Positions 45,378-52,358 are shown, numbered from the stretch's first letter. The stretch: DNA of 64,000 nt from Paludibacteraceae bacterium (GCA_017556705.1 JAFYMG010000010.1:124001-188000); one strand, 5' to 3'. A program made the numbers and translations. Notes: generated by a model from the letters alone, not told the origin.

Positions 45378-47168
45378 TTATTTGTTGACTACCAATATCT
45401 TTTCTTTTTTCTTATACACATACTCGCCCGCATAAGCCATTGTTTTTTCGGCTACTTGTCTTACCACTCCACCACAATCCAATCCCGAATCATATGGCCA
45501 TTGAGGGGCATGAATCACACAAATACACGAATATTGTGGATTCTCCTCTGGAAAATAACCAACAAACGACATACGGTGTCTAGTATTGTGATACCCACTC
45601 TCCAACACCTGTGCCGTTCCCGTTTTACCCGCAATTATTACCAAATCGCTTTGCGCCTTACGAGTACCCCAAGGATTCACCGAAGCTGTGCCCAATTCGT
45701 TATCCCAAACCACATCGTGCAAACATCCTCGAATACCTTCCAATGTAGATCCATCGCACATACTACTCTTCACCACACTACTCTCAAAGGTTTCAATCAC
45801 CTTGCCATTTTCTCGTATCTCACTGACAAACAACGGACTAATCATTTTTCCACCATTGGCAATACCATTGTAGAACATTAATATCTGTAGCGGGCTCAAT
45901 TCCACCGAATAACCATACGCCATCTTCGAGATTGTCACCGTATCCTTAGGTACATTGATCAACGCTTGATTAGCACCAGGAATAGTAAAATCAACACTAT
46001 CGCACAGGCCCATATTCTGCAGTTTCTTCACAAATTTCTTCGCGCTGCCATTATATCCATCAGTTACAATCTTCGCCAAGGCAATATTACTACTTACTGC
46101 CATTGCTTGACGTATCGTATATACCGTATCACTTGGGTGTGCATCCGTATGTTTAGCGCCATGATACCACCAGCCATCTTTCTCCACACGAATCGTATCT
46201 TTCATCTTCACCTTGCCATCATCCAAAGCTGCCATCAGAGAAATCGTCTTAAAGGTCGAACCCGGTTCCATACGCACAACAGCGTGATTGGCCATTTCAT
46301 AGTACCCAGAACCATCTTTTGCACGATCCAAATTACTCATCGCCTTAATCTCGCCCGTCTGTACATCCATCAGAACTACGCATCCCCATTCTGCATTTCT
46401 CAATTCCAATCTCTCACGAAGAGCAGTTTCACAAATATCCATTAGATTGGCATCAAAAGTGGTGTAAATATCACAGCCATTCACCGCCTCACGAATCGGC
46501 ACATTTTGCCAACCACCCGCAATCTTCTGGCGCACACTCATACCATCCTCACCACGCAAGTAACTATCAAAACGCATTTCCAAACCAGACTTCGCCTCAC
46601 CACTGGCAGCATAGATATTACCTATCGCTCTACTTCCCAAACTGCTAAAGGGCTTCACACGCAAATTCAAATCCTCCGCATACAAACCACTTTTATACAA
46701 TCCACGACGCACCAAGGGTAATTGCTTTATCTCTTTGAGTTGAGTATACGAAATGCGCTCTTGGGTCAATCGAACAATTTTGCCTTTCCGATAAGCCTCC
46801 ACCATACGATTGCGATACTCCTCTTGGGTCTGATCACCTACAATTCGACTCAAACCTGCAGCAATACTATCCACGTGATCCCAAAACAGCTCACCTTTAT
46901 CCATATGCAATGCCTCCACACGAGTATCCATAAAGATACGATATTGAGGCACACTACTTGCCAACAATCGACCTTCGCAATCATATATACTACCACGTAT
47001 CGCCTTGATCGACTTATAGTTATCTTCACGATTCACCACACCCTCCCACTTGCCACGCTGAGCTGTTTGCAACACAATGATGCGAACAAACACCACACCA
47101 AATAGCAATGCTATCACCATAAAGACAATAGCAAAACGCAAAACGGTATTTTTCAAATTCTCGCTCAT
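45378..47168 (-). CDS. ftsI: Penicillin-binding protein FtsI/PBP3 (septal transpeptidase), without PASTA tail
   Basis: Cross-links septal peptidoglycan together with FtsW. 596 residues: short cytoplasmic tail, one transmembrane helix (about 11-32), the pedestal dimerisation domain (about 50-210) and the transpeptidase domain. Active-site motifs are S-x-x-K in EPGSTFKTIS near residue 305, S-x-N in VSSNIALAK near 362 and K-T-G in IAGKTGTAQV near 513. It ends soon after the catalytic domain. Many Bacteroides FtsI proteins are about 700 residues and carry a C-terminal PASTA domain, which is not present here. It overlaps ftsL by 4 bases. Confidence 0.95.
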   Translation of the reverse strand: MSENLKNTVLRFAIVFMVIALLFGVVFVRIIVLQTAQRGKWEGVVNREDNYKSIKAIRGSIYDCEGRLLASSVPQYRIFMDTRVEALHMDKGELFWDHVDSIAAGLSRIVGDQTQEEYRNRMVEAYRKGKIVRLTQERISYTQLKEIKQLPLVRRGLYKSGLYAEDLNLRVKPFSSLGSRAIGNIYAASGEAKSGLEMRFDSYLRGEDGMSVRQKIAGGWQNVPIREAVNGCDIYTTFDANLMDICETALRERLELRNAEWGCVVLMDVQTGEIKAMSNLDRAKDGSGYYEMANHAVVRMEPGSTFKTISLMAALDDGKVKMKDTIRVEKDGWWYHGAKHTDAHPSDTVYTIRQAMAVSSNIALAKIVTDGYNGSAKKFVKKLQNMGLCDSVDFTIPGANQALINVPKDTVTISKMAYGYSVELSPLQILMFYNGIANGGKMISPLFVSEIRENGKVIETFESSVVKSSMCDGSTLEGIRGCLHDVVWDNELGTASVNPWGTRKAQSDLVIIAGKTGTAQVLESGYHNTRHRMSFVGYFPEENPQYSCICVIHAPQWPYDSGLDCGGVVRQVAEKTMAYAGEYVYKKKEKILVVNK

Positions 47169-47473
47169 TGTATTCGAATAGCTGGAGTTTTATTTTCCTT
47201 CACTTCACTACCCTTTGCTTGCAGCAAAGCCGAGATAGACGACTGACGACTCTTGTCCATCAACTCAGAATTCACCGTCATTCGTGTCATTTGCACATCT
47301 AACAACTCTTTTTGCAAATCGTTCAACGCACGTTGCTGACGTTGCGATTGATAACCACTATAGATATACAAAAAAATCAGTACACTAATCATTACAATCA
47401 GTTTGTACTTACTCTTAAACCAATCTTGACTCAGCACATTGCCGCTCAAGATATCTTTCAACGAATATTTCAT
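47165..47473 (-). CDS. ftsL: FtsL-like cell division protein
   Basis: 102 residues with a cytoplasmic N-terminus, one transmembrane helix (about 25-42, LIVMISVLIFLYIYSGY) and a leucine-zipper-like periplasmic coiled coil (SQRQQRALNDLQKELLDVQM). This is the expected architecture and position of FtsL, which bridges FtsB/FtsQ to FtsW/FtsI. Sequence conservation in FtsL is low, so the assignment rests mostly on position between rsmH and ftsI and on topology. Confidence 0.85.
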   Translation of the reverse strand: MKYSLKDILSGNVLSQDWFKSKYKLIVMISVLIFLYIYSGYQSQRQQRALNDLQKELLDVQMTRMTVNSELMDKSRQSSISALLQAKGSEVKENKTPAIRIQ

Positions 47474-47496
47474 AGCTTTTTCTAGTTTAGTTTATT

Positions 47497-48534
47497 TCAT
47501 ATTTTCTCTGCTACACGCAATTTCGCACTTCGTGCTCTTGGGTTACGCTCCACCTCTTCAGCGCTAGCGGTTAAGCCCTTCTCTATCAACTTAAACGGAC
47601 TAAGTATATTGCCGTAAAAATCTTTTTCAATCTTGCCTTCCAAGTTACCCGAACGCAAGAAGTTCTTCACTATTCTATCTTCCAACGAGTGATAGGTCAA
47701 TATCGCGATTCGTCCTCCTGGTTTCAGCAAGTCCTTGGCTGCCAACAACATCTCTCTCAGCGCCCCCATCTCATCATTCACCTCGATCCTAAGCGCTTGA
47801 AACAATTTTGCCAATTCCTTCTTTGCTCCTGCAGGTATATCCAACTCCCTATATCCATTATCCAATAGCTGCGAAGCAGCGTCCAATAGTCCGACAGGAC
47901 GTCCCATAACTATACCCACCAACTCCTCCGTCCGCTCTATCGCTTTCTGTCCCCTCGCCTTCACTATCTTCTTCGCTATCTGACGCGAATTGTTCATCTC
48001 ACCATATATGTATAATACGCGCGCGAGGTCTTCTTCGCTATATGTATTCAATATATCCGCTGCAGTCTTGCCACCTGTTTGGTTCATACGCATGTCCAAC
48101 GGTGCAGAAAAACGGAAACTAAATCCTCGCTCTGGACAATCAAAGTGATGAAACGACACACCCAAATCTCCTAGCAATCCGTCAATCTGTTCCACACCAT
48201 AATAGTCCATAAAGTTTCTCAAATAACGGAAATTACTATGCACAAACTGCCAATTGTCCGACAACGAGCCACGCGAGTGATCCGACAGCAAAGCGGTCTG
48301 ACCTCCAACAGCGAAGCGGTCCGAACGCATCGCGTTATGAAACGCATCCAAATCTTGATCAAAAGAATAGAGCATGCCTTTTGCCTCTTCGCCTTCTCGC
48401 CTCATCGCCTCCAATATCGCCCTTGAGTGTCCGCCACCACCAAAGGTCACGTCCACATACAATCCATCGGGTTGAATATTCAACCCTTGGATTGTCTCTC
48501 TCAGCATTGCGGGAATGTGATAAATCTCATTCAT
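47497..48534 (-). CDS. rsmH: 16S rRNA (cytosine-1402-N4) methyltransferase RsmH, with two repeat-derived insertions
   Basis: Methylates C1402 of 16S rRNA in the decoding centre. 345 residues, above the usual 300-315. Motifs: HIPAMLRETI, VDVTFGGGGHSRAIL (SAM-binding loop), FDQDLDAF, LLGDLGVSFHHFDCPERGFSF, ALRIEVNDEMGAL, ILTYHSLEDRIVKNFL. The surplus length falls in two places. Residues about 71-92, between the FDQD and FRYLRNF blocks, coincide with units at 48257-48322; residues about 209-224, before the K-K-E-L-A-K-L-F-Q-A-L-R block, coincide with units at 47861-47908. Both inserts read in frame. Second gene of the mra cluster, 17 bases after mraZ. Confidence 0.96.
   Translation of the reverse strand: MNEIYHIPAMLRETIQGLNIQPDGLYVDVTFGGGGHSRAILEAMRREGEEAKGMLYSFDQDLDAFHNAMRSDRFAVGGQTALLSDHSRGSLSDNWQFVHSNFRYLRNFMDYYGVEQIDGLLGDLGVSFHHFDCPERGFSFRFSAPLDMRMNQTGGKTAADILNTYSEEDLARVLYIYGEMNNSRQIAKKIVKARGQKAIERTEELVGIVMGRPVGLLDAASQLLDNGYRELDIPAGAKKELAKLFQALRIEVNDEMGALREMLLAAKDLLKPGGRIAILTYHSLEDRIVKNFLRSGNLEGKIEKDFYGNILSPFKLIEKGLTASAEEVERNPRARSAKLRVAEKI
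47861..47908. repeat. Two tandem palindromic units inside rsmH (C-terminal site)
   Basis: On the + strand: TCCAATAG + CTGC-GAA-GCAG + CG (47861-47881), TCCAATAG + TCC-GACA-GGA + CG (47882-47901), then TCCCATA. Antisense to the gene, translated in frame. Confidence 0.85.
48257..48322. repeat. Palindromic units inside rsmH (N-terminal site), GACAG variant
   Basis: On the + strand three units with left box TCCGACA(A/G) or TCCAACAG and right box GGTC or a variant: one containing CAC-GCGA-GTG, one CAAAGCG, one CG-AAG-CG. Same variant as in the mraZ leader (49068-49128). Confidence 0.7.
48379..48407. repeat. TCGCC-rich low-complexity stretch inside rsmH
   Basis: CCTCTTCGCCTTCTCGCC followed by TCATCGCCTCC. 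The same wording (CCTCTTCGCCTTATCGCC...) recurs in the M16 peptidase gene at 53292-53330. Confidence 0.5.
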
Positions 48535-48551
48535 AGTTGGTTAGGTTTAAT

Positions 48552-49049
48552 TTATAGTTTAGGCTGGGATTTCATGCGTATTCTGATGCGGTCCGCCAAG
48601 TCTTTTTGTGGCATTTGCTTCTCGTTGAACACAGTTGGATTCCATATCGCAAAGCGATCCAACATACCTACAAATAAAATATCTTGCGGGGTCCCCGAAA
48701 AATCTGTCGATTTTTGGGGTGCTTTTTGAGCACCAATCATATCAAGGTTCTTCTTTTGCAGCAATACACGGCCTTGACTATCCATTTCCAGCACTTCAGC
48801 CTCCGACATAAACTGCATCAAGATCATTTGATCTTCTGGATCCCATTCATCCAATGCCTCACGCAACTGACTCACCTTCGCGTGCCATACGTGCTCAGGA
48901 TAGAAGATCACACACTCATTATCCGTATCCCTACGCATCACGATATGCGCAGAACCCATCTCAGCTAGTATCTTGCGATAACTCGCTGGAACAAACACGC
49001 GACCCTTTCCGTCCAAACGTGCCTCGATATTTCCAATAAATGTGTTCAT
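48552..49049 (-). CDS. mraZ: Transcriptional regulator MraZ, with in-frame palindrome insertion
   Basis: Represses its own division/cell-wall operon by binding GTGGG-type repeats upstream of it. 165 residues. The two AbrB-like halves are seen as GNIEARLDGKGRVFVPASYRKIL (about 5-27) and LEMDSQGRVLLQKKNLDMIG (about 84-103). After this second half, relatives go almost directly to V/I-L-F-V-G; here about 14 extra residues (positions about 105-121) intervene before ILFVGMLDRFAIWNP. The insertion is encoded by a palindromic element also found near 21.1 kb. First gene of the cluster; matching operator repeats overlap its promoter. Confidence 0.93.
   Translation of the reverse strand: MNTFIGNIEARLDGKGRVFVPASYRKILAEMGSAHIVMRRDTDNECVIFYPEHVWHAKVSQLREALDEWDPEDQMILMQFMSEAEVLEMDSQGRVLLQKKNLDMIGAQKAPQKSTDFSGTPQDILFVGMLDRFAIWNPTVFNEKQMPQKDLADRIRIRMKSQPKL
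48687..48735. repeat. AAAAAT-arm palindrome with CGGGGACCCCG box (copy 2), inside mraZ
   Basis: On the minus strand: hairpin GGTGC-TCAAAAA-GCACC, then CCCC, arms AAAAAT/ATTTTT around loop CGACAG, then CGGGGACCCCG. Arms and box are identical to copy 1 (21097-21126); only the loop differs. It codes for MraZ residues about 105-121. Confidence 0.8.
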
Positions 49050-49067
49050 GTTATTCTTTGTTTTAAC

Positions 49068-49128
49068 TTCTAACAGCGAAGCGGTCTAACAACGTAGTGG
49101 TCCGACTTCCGACAGCCTTTAGGCGGTC
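49068..49128. repeat. Three palindromic units (GACAG variant) in the mraZ leader
   Basis: On the + strand: TCTAACAG + CG-AAG-CG + GTC; TCTAACAA + CGTAGTG + GTC; TTCCGACAG + CC-TTTA-GG + CGGTC. They fill most of the untranslated leader, from 19 to 79 bases before the mraZ start. Confidence 0.75.
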
Positions 49129-49146
49129 TTTTTCTGAATTCCGCTG

Positions 49147-49188
49147 CAAAGTTACAAAAAATATTTCATATTCCCCACATTTCCCCAC
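49147..49188 (-). promoter_or_regulatory. mraZ (dcw cluster) promoter with overlapping MraZ operator repeats
   Basis: TAACTTTG (complement of 49147-49154) is the -7 box. No TTTG stands at the -33 position; instead two GTGGGG copies with 10-bp spacing occur there (complements of 49183-49188 and 49173-49178). The GTGGG-N5-GTGGG pattern is the known MraZ-binding arrangement, so repression by occlusion of the -33 region is inferred. Confidence 0.75.
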
Positions 49189-49344
49189 AAAAAATTTTTC
49201 AACACTATTTTCAACATATTATCAAAATAATTATCAACAACCCATACCACTGATTATCTGCAACTTACAGACTTTATTCAAAAAGTGGTGAAAAGTGGGG
49301 CATTTTTCACGTATTTTGCTTAATCATGTATACTAATCATTTAC

Positions 49345-49450
49345 ATCAAGTATAGAGATCTATATATTTGTGGACACCTACTGTTCTTTGTGGGTTGCTA
49401 GCGATACATCGTTCTTCCTACCCACAAGAAAACATACTCCTTGATTTTTT
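49345..49450 (+). ncRNA. Possible small structured RNA
   Basis: ATCAAG (49345-49350) can pair with CTTGAT (about 49440-49445), which runs straight into a T7 tract as in a terminator. Inside lies the 8-bp TTGTGGGT/ACCCACAA helix. A TATATTTG promoter-like box (49363-49370) lies within the region and a TATTTTG just before it. No known RNA family is recognised. Confidence 0.25.
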
Positions 49451-49490
49451 TCTTATTTTCGCAGGTATTCTTTGTCAATTATTAACCGTT

Positions 49491-49534
49491 TATTAGTGAT
49501 ATATTAGTGATAAATTAGTTATAAATTAGTTATA
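49491..49534. repeat. 11-bp tandem repeat upstream of the MIP18-like gene
   Basis: Four full copies: TATTAGTGATA twice, then AATTAGTTATA twice. It ends 57 bases before the TTTG of the promoter of the next gene. Confidence 0.92.
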
Positions 49535-49590
49535 TCTTTCTAATAAGCCACTAATTTTTATCCTCCATAACACAAAACTCCAAACAAATA

Positions 49591-49622
49591 TTTGCACATA
49601 TCGCAAATTTTATGTACCTTTG
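49591..49622 (+). promoter_or_regulatory. Promoter of the MIP18-like gene
   Basis: TTTG (49591-49594), 20-base spacer, TACCTTTG (49615-49622). The in-frame TTG at 49620 belongs to the -7 box and cannot be the start. Confidence 0.87.
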
Positions 49623-49646
49623 CACTCAATTACGACTATTGAACAA

Positions 49647-49961
49647 ATGAACGAATTTTTAGAACTTGAAGAACAGGTACTCCGTATGATTAAAACGGTT
49701 TACGACCCTGAGATCCCTGTTAACATATACGAACTAGGCTTAATATATAAGATTGACCTACCAGGTGATGGCATCTGCAACATCGACATGACCCTCACCG
49801 CACCCAACTGCCCTGCGGCTGACTTCCTCGTTGAAGATGTCAAGCAAAAAGTCGGATCAGTGGACGGCATTAACGAAGTCAATGTCAATATTGTCTTTGA
49901 ACCCGAATGGACCAAAGACATGATGTCCGAAGAAGCCAAACTCGAACTCGGCTTCCTCTAA
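49647..49961 (+). CDS. MIP18/DUF59-family iron-sulfur assembly protein (SufT-like)
   Basis: A 104-residue single-domain DUF59 protein thought to help insert Fe-S clusters into target proteins. From the ATG at 49647 (MNEFLELEEQVLRMI) it shows the family's VYDPEIPVNIYELGLIY block (residues about 18-34), and the conserved cysteine in LTAPNCPAADFLVEDV near residue 58. The C-terminal VFEPEWTKDMMSEEAKLELGFL is standard for Bacteroidetes copies, which usually sit beside suf genes; none are seen here. Followed, right after its TAA, by a palindromic element and then lpxH. Confidence 0.92.
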   Translation: MNEFLELEEQVLRMIKTVYDPEIPVNIYELGLIYKIDLPGDGICNIDMTLTAPNCPAADFLVEDVKQKVGSVDGINEVNVNIVFEPEWTKDMMSEEAKLELGFL

Positions 49962-49963
49962 CC

Positions 49964-50006
49964 ACTAAACAGTAGCGCCATAGGCGCGTCCGCTAAACAC
50001 TAAACG
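49964..50006. repeat. Palindromic element copy between the MIP18-like gene and lpxH
   Basis: CACTAAACAGTAG, stem-loop CGCC-ATA-GGCG (49977-49987), CGTCC, GCTAAACACTAAAC. It fills nearly the whole gap between the stop of one gene and the ATG of the next. The flanks match 14932-14973; the stem differs by a compensated T-A to C-G change. Confidence 0.87.
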
Positions 50007-50007
50007 A

Positions 50008-50802
50008 ATGATTTACTTCCTCTCCGACGCACATCTTGGCTCAAGGGCTATTGATAATCCTCAAGCCCACCAGCAGACCCTTATCGCCATGCTTCAAGAG
50101 ATGGCGAAGGATGCTACAGCCATCTACTTGCTCGGAGACATATTCGATTTTTGGTGCGAATACTTCTGGCGCGACAGCAGCAAAGAGCAATACCGTCCTT
50201 TCTTGCAAACGCTCAGAGCGCTCACTGACAAGGGCATTGACATACATTTCTTTATCGGTAATCACGACATTTGGACTTTTGGTTGGCTGGAGAAAGAGGC
50301 AGGAGTAATCGTTCATCGAAAACCCGAAAGCATAGTGCTCAACGGCAAACGCCTTTTTCTGGCTCACGGCGATGGACTGGTTACTAGCAACTATATCGAG
50401 CAACTGCCCAAGAAAGTGCAAAAGAAGATTCGCAGTTTTATCTTCCTTCGCAAGGTATTTCACAACCCCGTTTTGCAATTCCTATTTCGATTATTACCAC
50501 CTGCATGGGCAAATAATTTTGGATACGAGTGGGCAAAAAACAGCCGCCTGAAGGAGTTGGAACACCCATGTCCGTACAAGGGCGAGGATAAAGAGGAATT
50601 GGTGCTCTTTGCCAAAGAGCAAGAGCAATTGGGCAATCACCATGATCTATATATTTTCGGTCATCGCCATATCGAATTAGATCTAATGCTCAGCCGCAAT
50701 AGCCGAATCATGATCCTTGGCGACTGCTGGCAACAATTTACATATGCTGAGATGAACGAAAAGGGAATTATGATGATGGCGTATGACAACGAGAGAAATT
50801 AA
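50008..50802 (+). CDS. lpxH: UDP-2,3-diacylglucosamine diphosphatase
   Basis: Hydrolyses UDP-2,3-diacylglucosamine to lipid X in lipid A synthesis at the inner membrane. 264 residues. Calcineurin-type metal motifs: YFLSDAHLG (residues 3-11), LLGDIFDFW (about 41-49), FIGNHDIW (about 82-89), LAHGDGL (about 113-119) and FGHRHIE (about 217-223). The start codon follows the flank of a palindromic element (ACTAAACGA then ATG) with no strong ribosome binding site, so translation may be weak or driven by the AT-rich context typical of this phylum. Confidence 0.95.
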   Translation: MIYFLSDAHLGSRAIDNPQAHQQTLIAMLQEMAKDATAIYLLGDIFDFWCEYFWRDSSKEQYRPFLQTLRALTDKGIDIHFFIGNHDIWTFGWLEKEAGVIVHRKPESIVLNGKRLFLAHGDGLVTSNYIEQLPKKVQKKIRSFIFLRKVFHNPVLQFLFRLLPPAWANNFGYEWAKNSRLKELEHPCPYKGEDKEELVLFAKEQEQLGNHHDLYIFGHRHIELDLMLSRNSRIMILGDCWQQFTYAEMNEKGIMMMAYDNERN

Positions 50803-50837
50803 ATCAACAACATCAACAACATAAAATCCAACAACTT

Positions 50838-50863
50838 GCGCGGCAATCAACTCCCTGCCGCGC
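50838..50863. repeat. Inverted repeat between lpxH and mazG
   Basis: GCGCGGCA (50838-50845) and TGCCGCGC (50856-50863), an 8-bp stem with a 10-base loop, no T tract. It lies 15 bases before the mazG ATG and could hide or present the start region. It is preceded by repeated ATCAACAAC words. Confidence 0.6.
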
Positions 50864-50878
50864 TACGAAGATAATCTT

Positions 50879-51667
50879 ATGAGTACAAGAGAAGAACAAT
50901 TGAAAGCGTTTGACCGTTTGCTGACGGTGATGGACGAGCTGCGTGAGAAATGCCCATGGGACAAGAAACAAACCTTCGAATCCCTACGTCAAAACACCAT
51001 CGAAGAGACCTACGAACTCGCTACCGCCCTACTCCAAAACGATATGAACGAGATATCCAAAGAGCTGGGCGACGTACTACTCCACGTAGTCTTCTATGCC
51101 AAGATCGGTAGCGAACAAGGTGCTTTTGATATCGCCGATGTCTGCAACAAGATTGCCGACAAACTTATCTTCCGCCACCCACATGTGTATGGCGAATATG
51201 CAGCCAACAACGCAAAGGAAGTTTGCGAGATGTGGGAGCAAGTCAAACTCAAAGAGAAAGGTGGCAACAAAACCGTGCTCGCCGGCATACCAGAGGCCCT
51301 TCCTGCCCTAGTCAAAGCATATCGCATACAAGACAAAGTAGCTAACGTAGGCTTCGATTGGGAGAAACGCGAAGATGTATGGGCAAAAGTGAAGGAAGAA
51401 ATTACCGAGTTTGAGGCAGAAGTGGAGAATATGGACGAACAGAAGGCCACCGAAGAGATGGGAGACCTCTTCTTTGCCATCGTCAATGCGGCTCGTTTAT
51501 ACAACGTTCGCCCAGACAACGCGCTCGAGAAAACCAACGCTAAGTTTATCAAACGCTTCAACTATATTGAGCAACAGGCAAAAGAAAAGGGTCTATCCCT
51601 CAAAGAGATGACCCTAGATGAGATGGAAGCACTCTGGCAAGAAGCAAAAGCTTCTGAGAGAGGCTAA
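50879..51667 (+). CDS. mazG: Nucleoside triphosphate pyrophosphohydrolase MazG
   Basis: Hydrolyses (d)NTPs to monophosphates and pyrophosphate, removing abnormal nucleotides. 262 residues with the two tandem MazG domains of the E. coli-type enzyme. The first has CPWDKKQTFESLRQNTIEETYEL (E-E-x-x-E motif, residues about 22-45) and ELGDVLLHVVFYA (about 61-73). The second has the E-x-x-D motif in ATEEMGDLFFAIVNAARL (about 180-197). Start ATG at 50879. Co-directional with lpxH, 76 bases apart, and convergent with a lipoprotein gene. Confidence 0.96.
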   Translation: MSTREEQLKAFDRLLTVMDELREKCPWDKKQTFESLRQNTIEETYELATALLQNDMNEISKELGDVLLHVVFYAKIGSEQGAFDIADVCNKIADKLIFRHPHVYGEYAANNAKEVCEMWEQVKLKEKGGNKTVLAGIPEALPALVKAYRIQDKVANVGFDWEKREDVWAKVKEEITEFEAEVENMDEQKATEEMGDLFFAIVNAARLYNVRPDNALEKTNAKFIKRFNYIEQQAKEKGLSLKEMTLDEMEALWQEAKASERG

Positions 51668-51683
51668 TCCTGCAAGTCGATAA

Positions 51684-52241
51684 TTACTCAACAATAGTAC
51701 TATCCGCAACTACACGCTCTTTAGCTGGAATATAGAGCGATACAGATGAAATAGGGAACTCAGAATCACTTTCCACTGCCAGTTTGAGATTCAAACCGCC
51801 TTGCACTTTAGGAGTAAAGTAAATAGGGAATGACACGCGGTTGTAACCAGACTCAAAGTACAACTTACCGTCCTCTATATTAGATGTATCTCTTAATGCC
51901 TTAGTGATATCATTAGTAAGAGGATACCAAAGATTCATAAAATCCTTCTCCCACTTCAATTCAACCGTAAGTAAATTGCTATTATACGTATAAAAAGTTG
52001 TTGCAAATACCACTGTATCACCAATAAAAATAGTATCTAAATCATAGGTATCATCATCCGCATCATAGGATATACCCAATGTATCTTGAGCCCCAACCAG
52101 AGAATCACCCTCAAACACTGGGTTTACAAAGAAAGAAGATGAGGAGATCGCAGGATTATATTGTGGCTCATCATATCCCAAGCAACCTACCATAATGGTA
52201 GATATTACCACCAAAACAATAAAAATAAACGACTTACGCAT
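51684..52241 (-). CDS. Lipoprotein of unknown function
   Basis: 185 residues. The signal peptide MRKSFIFIVLVVISTIMVGC ends with a lipobox (M-V-G-C, cysteine at residue 20), predicting lipid anchoring. The mature part is acidic and beta-rich (DDDTYDLDTIFIGDTVVFATTFYTY, SVSLYIPAKERV), suggesting one or two immunoglobulin-like domains. No named family is recognised. It ends 16 bases from the convergent mazG stop without a visible terminator. The leader region toward tRNA-Leu contains a 10-bp hairpin. Confidence 0.75.
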   Translation of the reverse strand: MRKSFIFIVLVVISTIMVGCLGYDEPQYNPAISSSSFFVNPVFEGDSLVGAQDTLGISYDADDDTYDLDTIFIGDTVVFATTFYTYNSNLLTVELKWEKDFMNLWYPLTNDITKALRDTSNIEDGKLYFESGYNRVSFPIYFTPKVQGGLNLKLAVESDSEFPISSVSLYIPAKERVVADSTIVE

Positions 52242-52299
52242 AAATAATAATTAATACTTTACAATTAAATAACTAATATTTGTTATACCTTGTACTTTT

Positions 52300-52327
52300 A
52301 ACCCAAATCGGTCATTAGATTTGGGTT
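52300..52327. repeat. Hairpin between tRNA-Leu and the lipoprotein gene
   Basis: AACCCAAATC (52300-52309) pairs perfectly with GATTTGGGTT (52318-52327), loop of 8. It lies 59 bases before the lipoprotein start and could be a second terminator or a leader structure. Confidence 0.6.
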
Positions 52328-52333
52328 TAATAC

Positions 52334-52358
52334 AAAAAATCGGGTCTTTCAACCCGAT
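52334..52358 (-). terminator. Terminator of tRNA-Leu(TAG)
   Basis: Minus strand stem ATCGGGT / ACCCGAT with loop TGAAAG followed by T6, beginning two bases after the tRNA. Confidence 0.9.

Larger units (their letters stand above)
49155..49614. other. Long AT-rich intergenic region upstream of the mra cluster
   Basis: The 597-base gap between mraZ and the MIP18-like gene has no convincing protein-coding frame. Beyond the features listed separately it holds a second pair of GTGG(T/G)G repeats on the + strand (49285-49289 and 49295-49299, 10-bp spacing), a run of AT-rich sequence with TTATCAACA, and an inverted repeat TTGTGGGT ... ACCCACAA (49388-49395 with 49420-49427). Confidence 0.5.

Noticed and set aside
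49200..49260. Replication origin with DnaA boxes
   Set aside because: Only one near match (TTATCAACA) in AT-rich sequence, no dnaA nearby and no box cluster.
49345..49450. 6S RNA
   Set aside because: The fold has a one-sided large bubble, not the symmetric open-promoter mimic; kept only as a low-confidence RNA.
49620..49646. Upstream extension of the MIP18-like gene
   Set aside because: Its start codon falls in the TACCTTTG box; the ATG at 49647 fits family members.
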